Positions 8,391-15,537 of a stretch of DNA of 22,123 nt are shown here, in pieces. The first letter of the stretch is position 1; the number at the start of each line of letters is the position of its first letter. Both the position numbers and the translations under genes were made by a program. Source of the DNA: JAIBAI01 sp044238875 (GTDB taxonomy: Bacteria > Bacteroidota > Bacteroidia > M30B66). The stretch spans positions 1-22,123 of the forward strand of contig JBIICM010000018.1 in the NCBI GenBank assembly GCA_044238875.1, written 5' to 3'. The notes below the pieces were generated by a model, which worked only from the letters and a program-made list of their open reading frames with translations, did no database searches and was not told the origin of the DNA.

Positions 8391-9711
8391 CATTTTTTCT
8401 CTGTTGCTGTTTGCGCTGACGCTTAACGGACAGGTTATACTGCGGCTTGAAGCCCTCAAAACAGAACCTTTTGTTGCTTTTTCATGGGCGATTGATCCGG
8501 TGAGCAGCCGTGAAAAATCAGCGCGCATTAAACCATCTGCTGATGGCAGGACGGTCTGCACGCTGGATATCAAATCATTTCAGACGCTCAATATCAGCTA
8601 CAGGAACCTAGTGCAGACAATACTTGTAAAACCCGGGCCGGATACCCTCTCTTTAAGGTTTGATGCAGGAAAAAATGAGTGGAGGGCAAGCAGCCTGAAG
8701 GATACACTCTATACAGCCACCAATGATATTGACCGCTTTGCCGATTATGCGCTGCTCAATCTTGGTCGGCCCGGTACCCCGGCAGCAGTTAGAAAAACAA
8801 AGATGTTCGCCGATAGTTTGCGGAAACAGTATGCCAATGATGACCAGGATATTCGCGAATACGTACATTTTACAGCCGCATTTCTGGAGCTTTCATCCGG
8901 GTTAATGGCTGAGCAAACATTTGCCCAAAAAGCTTTTAATGGCAGGATGAAAGCACGGATGAATCCTGCTTTTGGGGTGCTGTTTCATGCTTTGTTTGAC
9001 AGGCTGCTTTTCAACGCAGGCAAGCAGCAGTTAAGGGAAAACTGGTCGGAGGCATTCAAACCTTCGGAGACCTTTAAAACCTTCGGTGCATGGGTCACGC
9101 AGCATACAGGGGTAGAAAACGATACACTGATCAGATGGATTACCCTGAACTGCTTGCTGGAGTTAAACAATTCAGCATCCGTCCCGACTAAGGAAATGGA
9201 ACAGTTGCTTGAGCAAACGCTTACAAGTGTTGATGATTCATTGATGCTTGATTTGGGTGCATACATCAAAAAAAGAATCAGGCTGTCAGCAAGAGGTAAT
9301 CCATTTCCTGATTTCAGTTTTATTGATGCTAAAACAGGAACTTTATTGCATACCCGTTCATTCAGAAATAAGCCCATCTACCTTGTTTATCTGCCATCAT
9401 CAGCACCTGAACTTACGCAACAACTCTTTTACCTGAATGCCTTTCAGGCAAAATACGGCAAAGAGATTGTTTTTATCGGACTGGTGAACCACAGCAGCCG
9501 CGCAAACATGGCATCGCTGGCCAAAAAGCAGGGGTTCACCTTTCTGCTGGCTGCATTTGATGAATGTGAAGGGTTTGTGACGGAAGTGCTTGAATCGGAA
9601 AACAGTTCATCATACGTACTGGTTGATAAAAAAGGTCTCATCTGGCAATCGCCGGCCGAGGGCCCTGAAACAGGGGTGGAGGCATCGTTTTTAAACCTGA
9701 TGAAGCAATAG
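8374..9711 (+). CDS. Periplasmic TlpA/thioredoxin-fold protein lacking the CxxC pair
   Basis: 445 residues. It begins with a signal peptide (MKSGCSIFSLLLFALTLNGQ) with no lipobox cysteine, so a soluble periplasmic protein is expected. Residues about 21-310 form a poorly characterised N-terminal region with beta strands then helices, common in Bacteroidota TlpA-like proteins. Residues about 315-445 have a thioredoxin-like order: NPFPDFSFIDAKTG, then PIYLVYLPSSAPE, then KEIVFIGLVNHSS, then SSYVLVDKKGLIW. Where TlpA has WCxxC, this protein has SSAPE (342-346), so it cannot be a thiol oxidoreductase. The frame is open upstream into coaD, but ATG 8374 gives the signal peptide and a 17-bp overlap. 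The actual function is unknown. Confidence 0.8.
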   Translation: MKSGCSIFSLLLFALTLNGQVILRLEALKTEPFVAFSWAIDPVSSREKSARIKPSADGRTVCTLDIKSFQTLNISYRNLVQTILVKPGPDTLSLRFDAGKNEWRASSLKDTLYTATNDIDRFADYALLNLGRPGTPAAVRKTKMFADSLRKQYANDDQDIREYVHFTAAFLELSSGLMAEQTFAQKAFNGRMKARMNPAFGVLFHALFDRLLFNAGKQQLRENWSEAFKPSETFKTFGAWVTQHTGVENDTLIRWITLNCLLELNNSASVPTKEMEQLLEQTLTSVDDSLMLDLGAYIKKRIRLSARGNPFPDFSFIDAKTGTLLHTRSFRNKPIYLVYLPSSAPELTQQLFYLNAFQAKYGKEIVFIGLVNHSSRANMASLAKKQGFTFLLAAFDECEGFVTEVLESENSSSYVLVDKKGLIWQSPAEGPETGVEASFLNLMKQ

Positions 9712-9767
9712 GCCGTGATTCCATAAATAAAAAGCTTGTTCTTCCTATGTTTCTAGCCCTGCCCTTC

Positions 9768-11207
9768 ATGAAAACAAAAGCATTTACCCATGGCTTGCCG
9801 CTGTTTATTATGATGAGCTTCAGTTTTACTGGTTACCGGTCTGATGCCCAAAACTATATTGACACACTTTACAAGGTAAAAACCCAAACCAATATAGAAT
9901 ACGGAAATTCAGTGAACTTCGCCGGCACTGATCAGCAGCTCCTCCTTGACTTTACAGTGCCTGAAGATGATCAGCCGCCCGTTTGCGGAAGGCCGCTGGT
10001 AGTGATTGTACACGGTGGCGCATGGATAGCGGGAAGTAAGGATGATGCAGGTATTAAAAAGCTTCGAAATGATTTTGCAAAGCGCGGTTATGCAGCAGCA
10101 GCAATCAATTACAGGCTTGGATTTTTTTACACAAATCAGAACCTGAATTGCAACATACCCAACTGGAGATGCTTGCTCGCTGCTGATACATCTGAATGGG
10201 TACGTGCCTGGTTCCGTGGCGTTCAGGATGCAAAGGCCGCCATCAGATTTCTGGTTTTAAACAAAGCGCAATACGCCATTGATGCCAATCAGGTATTTGT
10301 TTATGGTGAAAGTGCCGGCGGGTTCATTGCCCTTGGTGTAGGCTATCTCGATGATGCTGATGAAAAACCGGTTGATTGCATGGCGCTTAACACTGTTCAG
10401 GCACCGAATCAGGCCTATTTTATTCCCTGTATCAGCAAAAGTTCATGGTCGCAGGAAATACAAACCATGAAGCTTTCACGCCCTGATTTGGGTAGTATTG
10501 ATGGCGATCTTCACTCATCTGCCGGTAAGGCAGGGGTGAAGGCCATCGCCAACATGTTTGGAGGTATGCTCATCAATCTTTTTGAAAAATCAGACGGTGA
10601 GGTGCCCGACCTTTATACCTTTCATCAACCCAACGATTTGATTGTGCCAATAGGAAAGGCTCCTTTACTCAGGGGATTCAGCGACTGTGCCGTTGCAACC
10701 GGATGTATAGGTATGCCCAACCGCCCATTAGCTTATGGTTCAGAAGCCATCAGCAATTACCTGAAAAATGCATCTATTCCTTCCAGCCATAAGCCCGAAG
10801 TTCAGCTTGAAATTACAGCCAACAATGCCGACTGTATCACACAGGTGCTGGATCCCTCCAAAGGAGGTCATCAATATGACAATTACTACCTGAGAAGCAG
10901 TCAGGCTGCCCAATTTTTTGCCAAGCGCATCCAGCCCGGCAACTGCTCTGTGAACCTGAAAGAAGAAAAAATGGCCGAACCTATCAGTGTGCACGCCAAT
11001 GGCAGACGTATCAATGTAAAAGGGGCAGATTATTTACCCTATACCTATAGGCTTATAAATGTAACCGGACAGCTGATTGCAGCAGGATCTGCTTCCGGGC
11101 AGAATTTTGAAATAAACACCGGTGTACTACCAGGCCTTTACTGGCTTGTTATCACGCATACTGCTGCCAGGTCTGGTAAAACATACCCTGTTTTGCTGAG
11201 TGAATGA
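9768..11207 (+). CDS. Secreted alpha/beta hydrolase (carboxylesterase-like) with T9SS sorting domain
   Basis: Predicted exported esterase. From ATG 9768 the 479 residues start with a signal peptide (KTKAFTHGLPLFIMMSFSF, cleaved near SDAQ). The hydrolase core follows, with the oxyanion motif HGGAW (82-86) and nucleophile elbow GESAGG (S182). The probable acid is D290 in HQPNDLIVP, and the base is H368 in KGGHQYDN. The last 70 or so residues (ISVHANGRRINVKG to YPVLLSE) form a T9SS type A sorting domain, so the protein should cross the outer membrane by T9SS. An upstream in-frame ATG at 9747 would add seven residues before the signal sequence and seems less likely. It lies 56 bp after the previous gene. 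The substrate cannot be told from the sequence. Confidence 0.85.
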   Translation: MKTKAFTHGLPLFIMMSFSFTGYRSDAQNYIDTLYKVKTQTNIEYGNSVNFAGTDQQLLLDFTVPEDDQPPVCGRPLVVIVHGGAWIAGSKDDAGIKKLRNDFAKRGYAAAAINYRLGFFYTNQNLNCNIPNWRCLLAADTSEWVRAWFRGVQDAKAAIRFLVLNKAQYAIDANQVFVYGESAGGFIALGVGYLDDADEKPVDCMALNTVQAPNQAYFIPCISKSSWSQEIQTMKLSRPDLGSIDGDLHSSAGKAGVKAIANMFGGMLINLFEKSDGEVPDLYTFHQPNDLIVPIGKAPLLRGFSDCAVATGCIGMPNRPLAYGSEAISNYLKNASIPSSHKPEVQLEITANNADCITQVLDPSKGGHQYDNYYLRSSQAAQFFAKRIQPGNCSVNLKEEKMAEPISVHANGRRINVKGADYLPYTYRLINVTGQLIAAGSASGQNFEINTGVLPGLYWLVITHTAARSGKTYPVLLSE

Positions 11208-11218
11208 AACTGTATTAA

Positions 11219-11281
11219 ATTATGATTCATAATCCTTATCTGCATAATATTGCTGGTAATGTACCTTCTCAAAGGATTATG
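11219..11281. promoter_or_regulatory. Cluster of four ATTATG/CATAAT half-sites upstream of the MORN-mnmA operon
   Basis: ATTATG occurs at 11219-11224 and 11276-11281, and its complement CATAAT at 11228-11233 and 11243-11248. The first pair forms a near-perfect palindrome with 7-bp arms and one central base (11219-11233). The outer pair forms a 10-bp inverted repeat, CATAATCCTT (11228-11237) and AAGGATTATG (11272-11281). All lie 27-89 bp upstream of the TAATTTTG box. They could be an operator for an unknown regulator, or a hairpin ending the hydrolase transcript, although no T-tract follows. Confidence 0.4.
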
Positions 11282-11307
11282 CGTTCATGTATCATCCTAT
11301 TTTACGT

Positions 11308-11315
11308 TAATTTTG
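11308..11315 (+). promoter_or_regulatory. -7 box for the MORN-mnmA-lipoprotein-protease operon
   Basis: The sequence TAATTTTG fully matches TAnnTTTG and ends 10 nt before the ATG at 11326, so the leader would be only a few nucleotides. No TTG -33 element is evident. Confidence 0.45.
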
Positions 11316-11325
11316 CAGTTGTTTT

Positions 11326-12066
11326 ATGCGGATTCTGATTTTCATTGTCTTTTTCAGCTTCAGTCTGAAGCCCTGCACCGCGCAGGACAGTCTGAACCGT
11401 ATTGACCAGAAAGGTCTGAAACAGGGGCCGTGGAGAAAATACTTCGCCAACGGAAAACTGCGCTATGAAGGACAATTTTTAAACGATAAGCCATCCGGAA
11501 CTTTTAAATATTATCAGGAAACTGGAGAACTGAAAATGATTTCAGCCTATGCTGATTTGGGTCGCAAGGCAAGATCGCAGGGCTTTGACCTTAAGGGGCG
11601 TCTGATCTCTTCAGGAAATTACCTTGATCAGCAAAAAGACAGTGTCTGGACGTATTACGGAGAACAAAAAAATGTGATTGCACGCGAAGTTTACAACAAA
11701 GGAAAGCGAACCGGTGTTTGGATATCCTACTATCCCGGAGGGCAGGTGTCTGAGGAAATTACCTACCGCGACGATATAAAAGACGGTGCATGGAAACAGT
11801 ATTTTGAAAATGGAAAACCGATGCTGAATGCTACTTATATCAATAATAAACTGGAAGGAAAGATGACCATTTATTTTCCGAATGGAGAGGTCAGGCAATC
11901 AGGATTTTATAAGCAGGATGCGCGGGAAGGTCTCTGGCATACCTTTAAGGAAAACGGTGCACTGAAAGAATCGGTTCGCTATAGAAAAGGCCTGTCTGAT
12001 AAGCCGGATGAAATTAAATTAAAGCCGCTGAATAAGCCGGAAAGCGAAATTTTACAAGGACCATGA
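11326..12066 (+). CDS. Secreted MORN-repeat (MORN_2) protein
   Basis: 246 residues with a signal peptide (MRILIFIVFFSFSLKPCTAQ) and then about eight repeats of 20-25 residues. The repeat pattern is GxWxxYxxNGxLxxxxxYxxG: GPWRKYFANGKLRYEG, DSVWTYYGEQK, GVWISYYPGGQVSEE, GAWKQYFENGKP, GKMTIYFPNGEVRQSG and GLWHTFKENGALKES. This is the MORN_2 variant repeat common in Bacteroidota envelope proteins. Database entries often label such proteins YwqK-family antitoxin, but nothing here supports a toxin-antitoxin role. The gene is first in a tight operon. Its stop overlaps the mnmA start as ATGA (12063-12066). Function unknown, probably periplasmic. Confidence 0.82.
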   Translation: MRILIFIVFFSFSLKPCTAQDSLNRIDQKGLKQGPWRKYFANGKLRYEGQFLNDKPSGTFKYYQETGELKMISAYADLGRKARSQGFDLKGRLISSGNYLDQQKDSVWTYYGEQKNVIAREVYNKGKRTGVWISYYPGGQVSEEITYRDDIKDGAWKQYFENGKPMLNATYINNKLEGKMTIYFPNGEVRQSGFYKQDAREGLWHTFKENGALKESVRYRKGLSDKPDEIKLKPLNKPESEILQGP

Positions 12067-13154
12067 GTAAACACGGACGCATATTGGTTGCCATGAGCGG
12101 CGGTGTTGACAGTTCGGTGGCTGCTATGATGCTGCATGAAGAAGGGTATGAGGTGATAGGCATTACCATGAAAACCTGGGATTATGCTTCATCAGGTGCC
12201 TCAAAAAAAGAAACCGGCTGCTGCAGCCTCGATTCCATCAATGATGCAAGGGAACTGGCCGTTCGGTTTGGTTTTCCGCATTACATTCTCGATATCCGCA
12301 ATGAATTTGGCGATTATATCATTGACAACTTTGTGGATGAATACATGGCAGGTCGTACACCAAACCCCTGCGTGCTTTGCAATACGCATATCAAATGGGA
12401 AGCCCTCCTGAAAAGAGCCGATAAACTCGATTGCGAATTTATTGCAACAGGCCATTATGCCCGCGTGCGCAACGAAAGCCAACGATACATCATTTCAAGA
12501 GGATTAGACCATAACAAGGATCAGTCGTATGTTTTGTGGGGGCTAAAGCAGGACAGTCTTGCCCGTACCAGGTTTCCGCTTGGCGGGTTCAGAAAATCAG
12601 AGATCAGAAAAATGGCTGCCGAAAGTGGCTTTGTTGATCTGGCCGGCAAAAGCGAAAGCTATGAGATCTGTTTTGTTCCTGATAACGATTACCGCGCGTT
12701 TCTGAAACACAGGGTTGATTCGCTGGAAGAAAAACTATCAGGAGGCTTGTTTGTGAACCGGGAAGGCAAGGTGCTTGGAAAACATCAGGGATATCCGTTC
12801 TACACGGTGGGGCAGCGAAAAGGACTTGACATTGCCCTGGGAACGCCCATGTATGTGCTTGAAATTCAGCCTGAAACAAATACAGTTGTGCTGGGTGAGA
12901 AAGATGAACTTGTAAAACGCTCGATGGGTGTACGCGGTGTTAATCTGGTTAAATGGCCTGAATTGACCGACGATATGCAGGTGCTTACAAAAATCAGGTA
13001 CAAACATGAAGGCAGCCGCAGTATCATCAGTATGAATCCTGCAGGTGATATTGATGTTGATTTTCTGGAAGAAGTTTCCGGAATAGCCCCCGGACAGTCT
13101 GCTGTATTTTATGATGGCGACGATTTGGTGGGTGGTGGTTTCATAAAAAAGTAA
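12063..13154 (+). CDS. mnmA: tRNA-specific 2-thiouridylase MnmA
   Basis: Makes the 2-thio group of mnm5s2U/s2U34 in tRNA-Lys, -Glu and -Gln, adenylating U34 with ATP and then accepting sulfur from a relay. The 363 residues have the PP-loop SGGVDSS (12-18), GCCSLDSINDAR (52-63), NPCVLCN (101-107) and ATGHYA. The second cysteine region is YEICFVPDNDY (C203). C106 and C203 correspond to the E. coli catalytic pair Cys102/Cys199. The position two residues before the middle of the first motif is cysteine (C103) rather than the E. coli aspartate, so the motif is CxxC. The C-terminal beta domains (GQRKGLDIALG onward) are complete. It is coupled to the MORN gene by a 4-bp overlap. Confidence 0.96.
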   Translation: MSKHGRILVAMSGGVDSSVAAMMLHEEGYEVIGITMKTWDYASSGASKKETGCCSLDSINDARELAVRFGFPHYILDIRNEFGDYIIDNFVDEYMAGRTPNPCVLCNTHIKWEALLKRADKLDCEFIATGHYARVRNESQRYIISRGLDHNKDQSYVLWGLKQDSLARTRFPLGGFRKSEIRKMAAESGFVDLAGKSESYEICFVPDNDYRAFLKHRVDSLEEKLSGGLFVNREGKVLGKHQGYPFYTVGQRKGLDIALGTPMYVLEIQPETNTVVLGEKDELVKRSMGVRGVNLVKWPELTDDMQVLTKIRYKHEGSRSIISMNPAGDIDVDFLEEVSGIAPGQSAVFYDGDDLVGGGFIKK

Positions 13155-13161
13155 ATGATCT

Positions 13162-13836
13162 ATGAAAAAAAGTTGCCTTTTGTTGGCCACCCTGGCGGTT
13201 TTAATGGCTTCCTGTAAAAAAGATTCCGTCATTCCGGCGGAATCCTATTTCAGACATTATTTTCCGTTTACTGCCGGATCTTATACCGTTTTTGATTGTG
13301 ACTCCATTGTTTACAATGATTTTACAGGCGAGATAGATACCTTCCGCTTTCAGATACGTGAAGTGTATCAATCAACTTTTACTGATAATGCCGGACGGGA
13401 GGCCATACGGATTGAACGCTGGAAACTGGAGCCCGGCAGTTCCTGGTACCTGAAGGATGTCTGGACGCTGGTAAAAACAGATATGCAGGTGGAAAAAGTT
13501 GAAGAGGATGTTCGCTTTATCAGGCTGATGTTTCCGGTTAAGGCAGGTAAGAAATGGAACATGAACGCTCAGAATTCATTAGCTGCACGTGAGGTTGAGA
13601 TCGTTGCAGCCCATGTACCCTTTAACAACGGCACCTTACAATTTGATTCAACCCTTACGGTAAAGAATACAGACCCGGAAAACCTGGTTTCAGATTACCG
13701 AAACACGGAGGTTTACGCTGTTAATAAAGGTCTGGTATACAGGCAGTTTAAAGATATCCGTTTCGTAGTACCTACACCCGCCATAAAGAGCGGGGTTATT
13801 TTTACCATGCGCGCCACTGAAATTTATGTAAAATGA
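13162..13836 (+). CDS. Hypothetical lipoprotein
   Basis: 224 residues beginning MKKSCLLLATLAVLMASCKK. The hydrophobic core followed by MASC (C18) is a lipoprotein signal of the kind usual in Bacteroidota, so the mature protein is lipid-anchored. The rest has a beta-rich pattern with aromatic residues (YFRHYFPFTAG, YTVFDCDSIVYND, VWTLVKTDMQVEKV, MFPVKAGKKWNMN). I do not recognise a named domain. Small proteins of this type, with a FPFxxGxYxVYxVDSI-like opening, recur in the phylum without known function. It starts 7 bp after mnmA and overlaps the protease start as ATGA (13833-13836), so it is probably co-translated with it. Confidence 0.75.
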   Translation: MKKSCLLLATLAVLMASCKKDSVIPAESYFRHYFPFTAGSYTVFDCDSIVYNDFTGEIDTFRFQIREVYQSTFTDNAGREAIRIERWKLEPGSSWYLKDVWTLVKTDMQVEKVEEDVRFIRLMFPVKAGKKWNMNAQNSLAAREVEIVAAHVPFNNGTLQFDSTLTVKNTDPENLVSDYRNTEVYAVNKGLVYRQFKDIRFVVPTPAIKSGVIFTMRATEIYVK

Positions 13837-15533
13837 GAAGTATGCTTAAAAGGTATTTTTTTCTGCTGATCAGTTTTTCTCTGGTAAATGTTGAAATAGC
13901 AGCTCAAACCACAAGCCCTGTTGCCCAGCTGAAATACCGAATAATTTTCAGGGACAAGCAGAACAGTCCCTTCAGCATTGCACATCCTGAAAAATTTCTC
14001 TCTGCCAGATCAATTGAACGCAGGGCCCGACAGCAGATCAAAATTGCTGAAAATGATCTGCCTGTAAATCCTGAATATGTTGCTGCTGTTGCTGCTACAG
14101 GTGCTAAGGTGCTGAACCGTTCGCGCTGGCTGAACGCCATTACGGTGGAGTTATCCGATGCGTCGCAAATTACCGCCATTGAACAGCTTGATTTTGTGGG
14201 CAGCTCAGCAAAAGTGGCAATCGTAACACCAAAAGAAAAAGGTGATGACATGCTGGAGGAATTGATCAGGATGTTTGAAAAAAAGCAGGGAGAGAAGGCA
14301 CAAAAAAAAATAACATCATCTCATTATGGCAATGCTTTGCGTCAGGTTGATATGCTTAACGGCAATCAGTTGCACAAACTTGGCTTTAGCGGGGAAGGTA
14401 TGGTGATTGCTGTGCTCGATGCCGGTTTTAGCAAAGTTGACGAGATTGCTTTTTTCGACAGTCTTCGTTTATCAGGCCGCCTGTTGGGTACAAGAGATTT
14501 TGTAACCGGCGGTGAGGCTGTATTTGAAGACAATGCACATGGAACCTCTGTATTGTCGGCCATGGCAGCTTGTTTGCCAGGTATTTACGTAGGTACAGCT
14601 CCCAAAGCCGCTTACTGGCTTTTACGCACCGAGGATGCCGATTCAGAGTACCCCGTTGAAGAAGATAACTGGGTGAGCGGTGCTGAGTTTGCCGACAGTG
14701 CCGGGGCTGATATTATCAATTCTTCGCTGGGTTACACGCGTTATGATGATACAACCATGAGTTACCGCTATAAGCAACTGGATGGCAACACTTCATGGAT
14801 TACACGTGGTGCTGACATTGCAGCGTCAAAAGGGATACTGGTTGTTAGCAGCGCCGGTAATTCAGGGGCCGAATCATGGAGGCATGTTGGTGTTCCGGCC
14901 GATGGCGACAGCGTACTTTCAATAGGTGCAGTAAATGCAATAAATGCATATGCCAGCTTTAGTTCAAGGGGGCCAACGGCCGATGGTCGCATCAAGCCGA
15001 ATGTTGTGGCAATGGGTCAGGATATCCCGGTGATTAGTGCTTCAGGTACCATCTCTGCATTAAACGGAACATCCTTCTCCTCTCCTGTGATGGCCGGTAT
15101 GGCGGCCTGTTTATGGCAGGCGCATCCTGAAGCCGGCGCCATGCAGATATTCAAGGCCATCGAGCAGAGTGCCGATCAGTTTGATTATCCGGATGAATTG
15201 AAAGGCTTCGGCACACCTGATATGATGCTCGCGCACAGCATACTTTCAAAAAACAAGGCCCAGACAGCACACGCTGACAGTATTGTGAGTCTTTACCCCA
15301 ATCCGTTTATAGAAGGTATCACTGTTGAGTTCTACTCAAGTGTTGATCAGGTAATTGAAGTGGAGATTTTAAAGGCCTCAGGTAAACGTATAGCCCGTGA
15401 ACCTTTTGGCGTGTATGGTCGTGTTAACAACTTTCTTCAGCTAGAGCAGGTGCGCAGGCTAAAACAAGGCGAATACATTGTATTGATTAAAACCCCGAAA
15501 AAGACAGATTTCAGAAGGATTATCAAGATTTAG
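13833..15533 (+). CDS. Secreted S8 (subtilisin-like) serine protease with T9SS sorting domain
   Basis: 566 residues. A signal peptide (about 1-25, ending EIAAQ) precedes an I9-like propeptide (30-125: KYRIIFRDKQNSPFSI, FLSARSIERRARQQI, DLPVNPEYV) typical of Bacteroidota S8 proteases. The subtilase domain (180-470) has the triad D196 (AVLDAGF), H236 (NAHGTSV) and S414 (NGTSFSSPVMAG), plus oxyanion N343 (SAGNSG). A T9SS type A domain closes it (about 483-566: SLYPNPFIEGITVEF to FRRIIKI). All catalytic residues are present, so it should be active outside the cell. The start at 13833 overlaps the lipoprotein stop; ATG 13842 (fourth residue) is an equally plausible start. The stop is 4 bp from the stop of the convergent helicase gene. 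Confidence 0.92.
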   Translation: MRSMLKRYFFLLISFSLVNVEIAAQTTSPVAQLKYRIIFRDKQNSPFSIAHPEKFLSARSIERRARQQIKIAENDLPVNPEYVAAVAATGAKVLNRSRWLNAITVELSDASQITAIEQLDFVGSSAKVAIVTPKEKGDDMLEELIRMFEKKQGEKAQKKITSSHYGNALRQVDMLNGNQLHKLGFSGEGMVIAVLDAGFSKVDEIAFFDSLRLSGRLLGTRDFVTGGEAVFEDNAHGTSVLSAMAACLPGIYVGTAPKAAYWLLRTEDADSEYPVEEDNWVSGAEFADSAGADIINSSLGYTRYDDTTMSYRYKQLDGNTSWITRGADIAASKGILVVSSAGNSGAESWRHVGVPADGDSVLSIGAVNAINAYASFSSRGPTADGRIKPNVVAMGQDIPVISASGTISALNGTSFSSPVMAGMAACLWQAHPEAGAMQIFKAIEQSADQFDYPDELKGFGTPDMMLAHSILSKNKAQTAHADSIVSLYPNPFIEGITVEFYSSVDQVIEVEILKASGKRIAREPFGVYGRVNNFLQLEQVRRLKQGEYIVLIKTPKKTDFRRIIKI

Positions 15534-15537
15534 CCAA

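Noticed and set aside
11326..12066. Toxin-antitoxin antitoxin (YwqK label)
   Set aside because: The protein has a signal peptide and MORN_2 repeats, and no toxin gene is adjacent.
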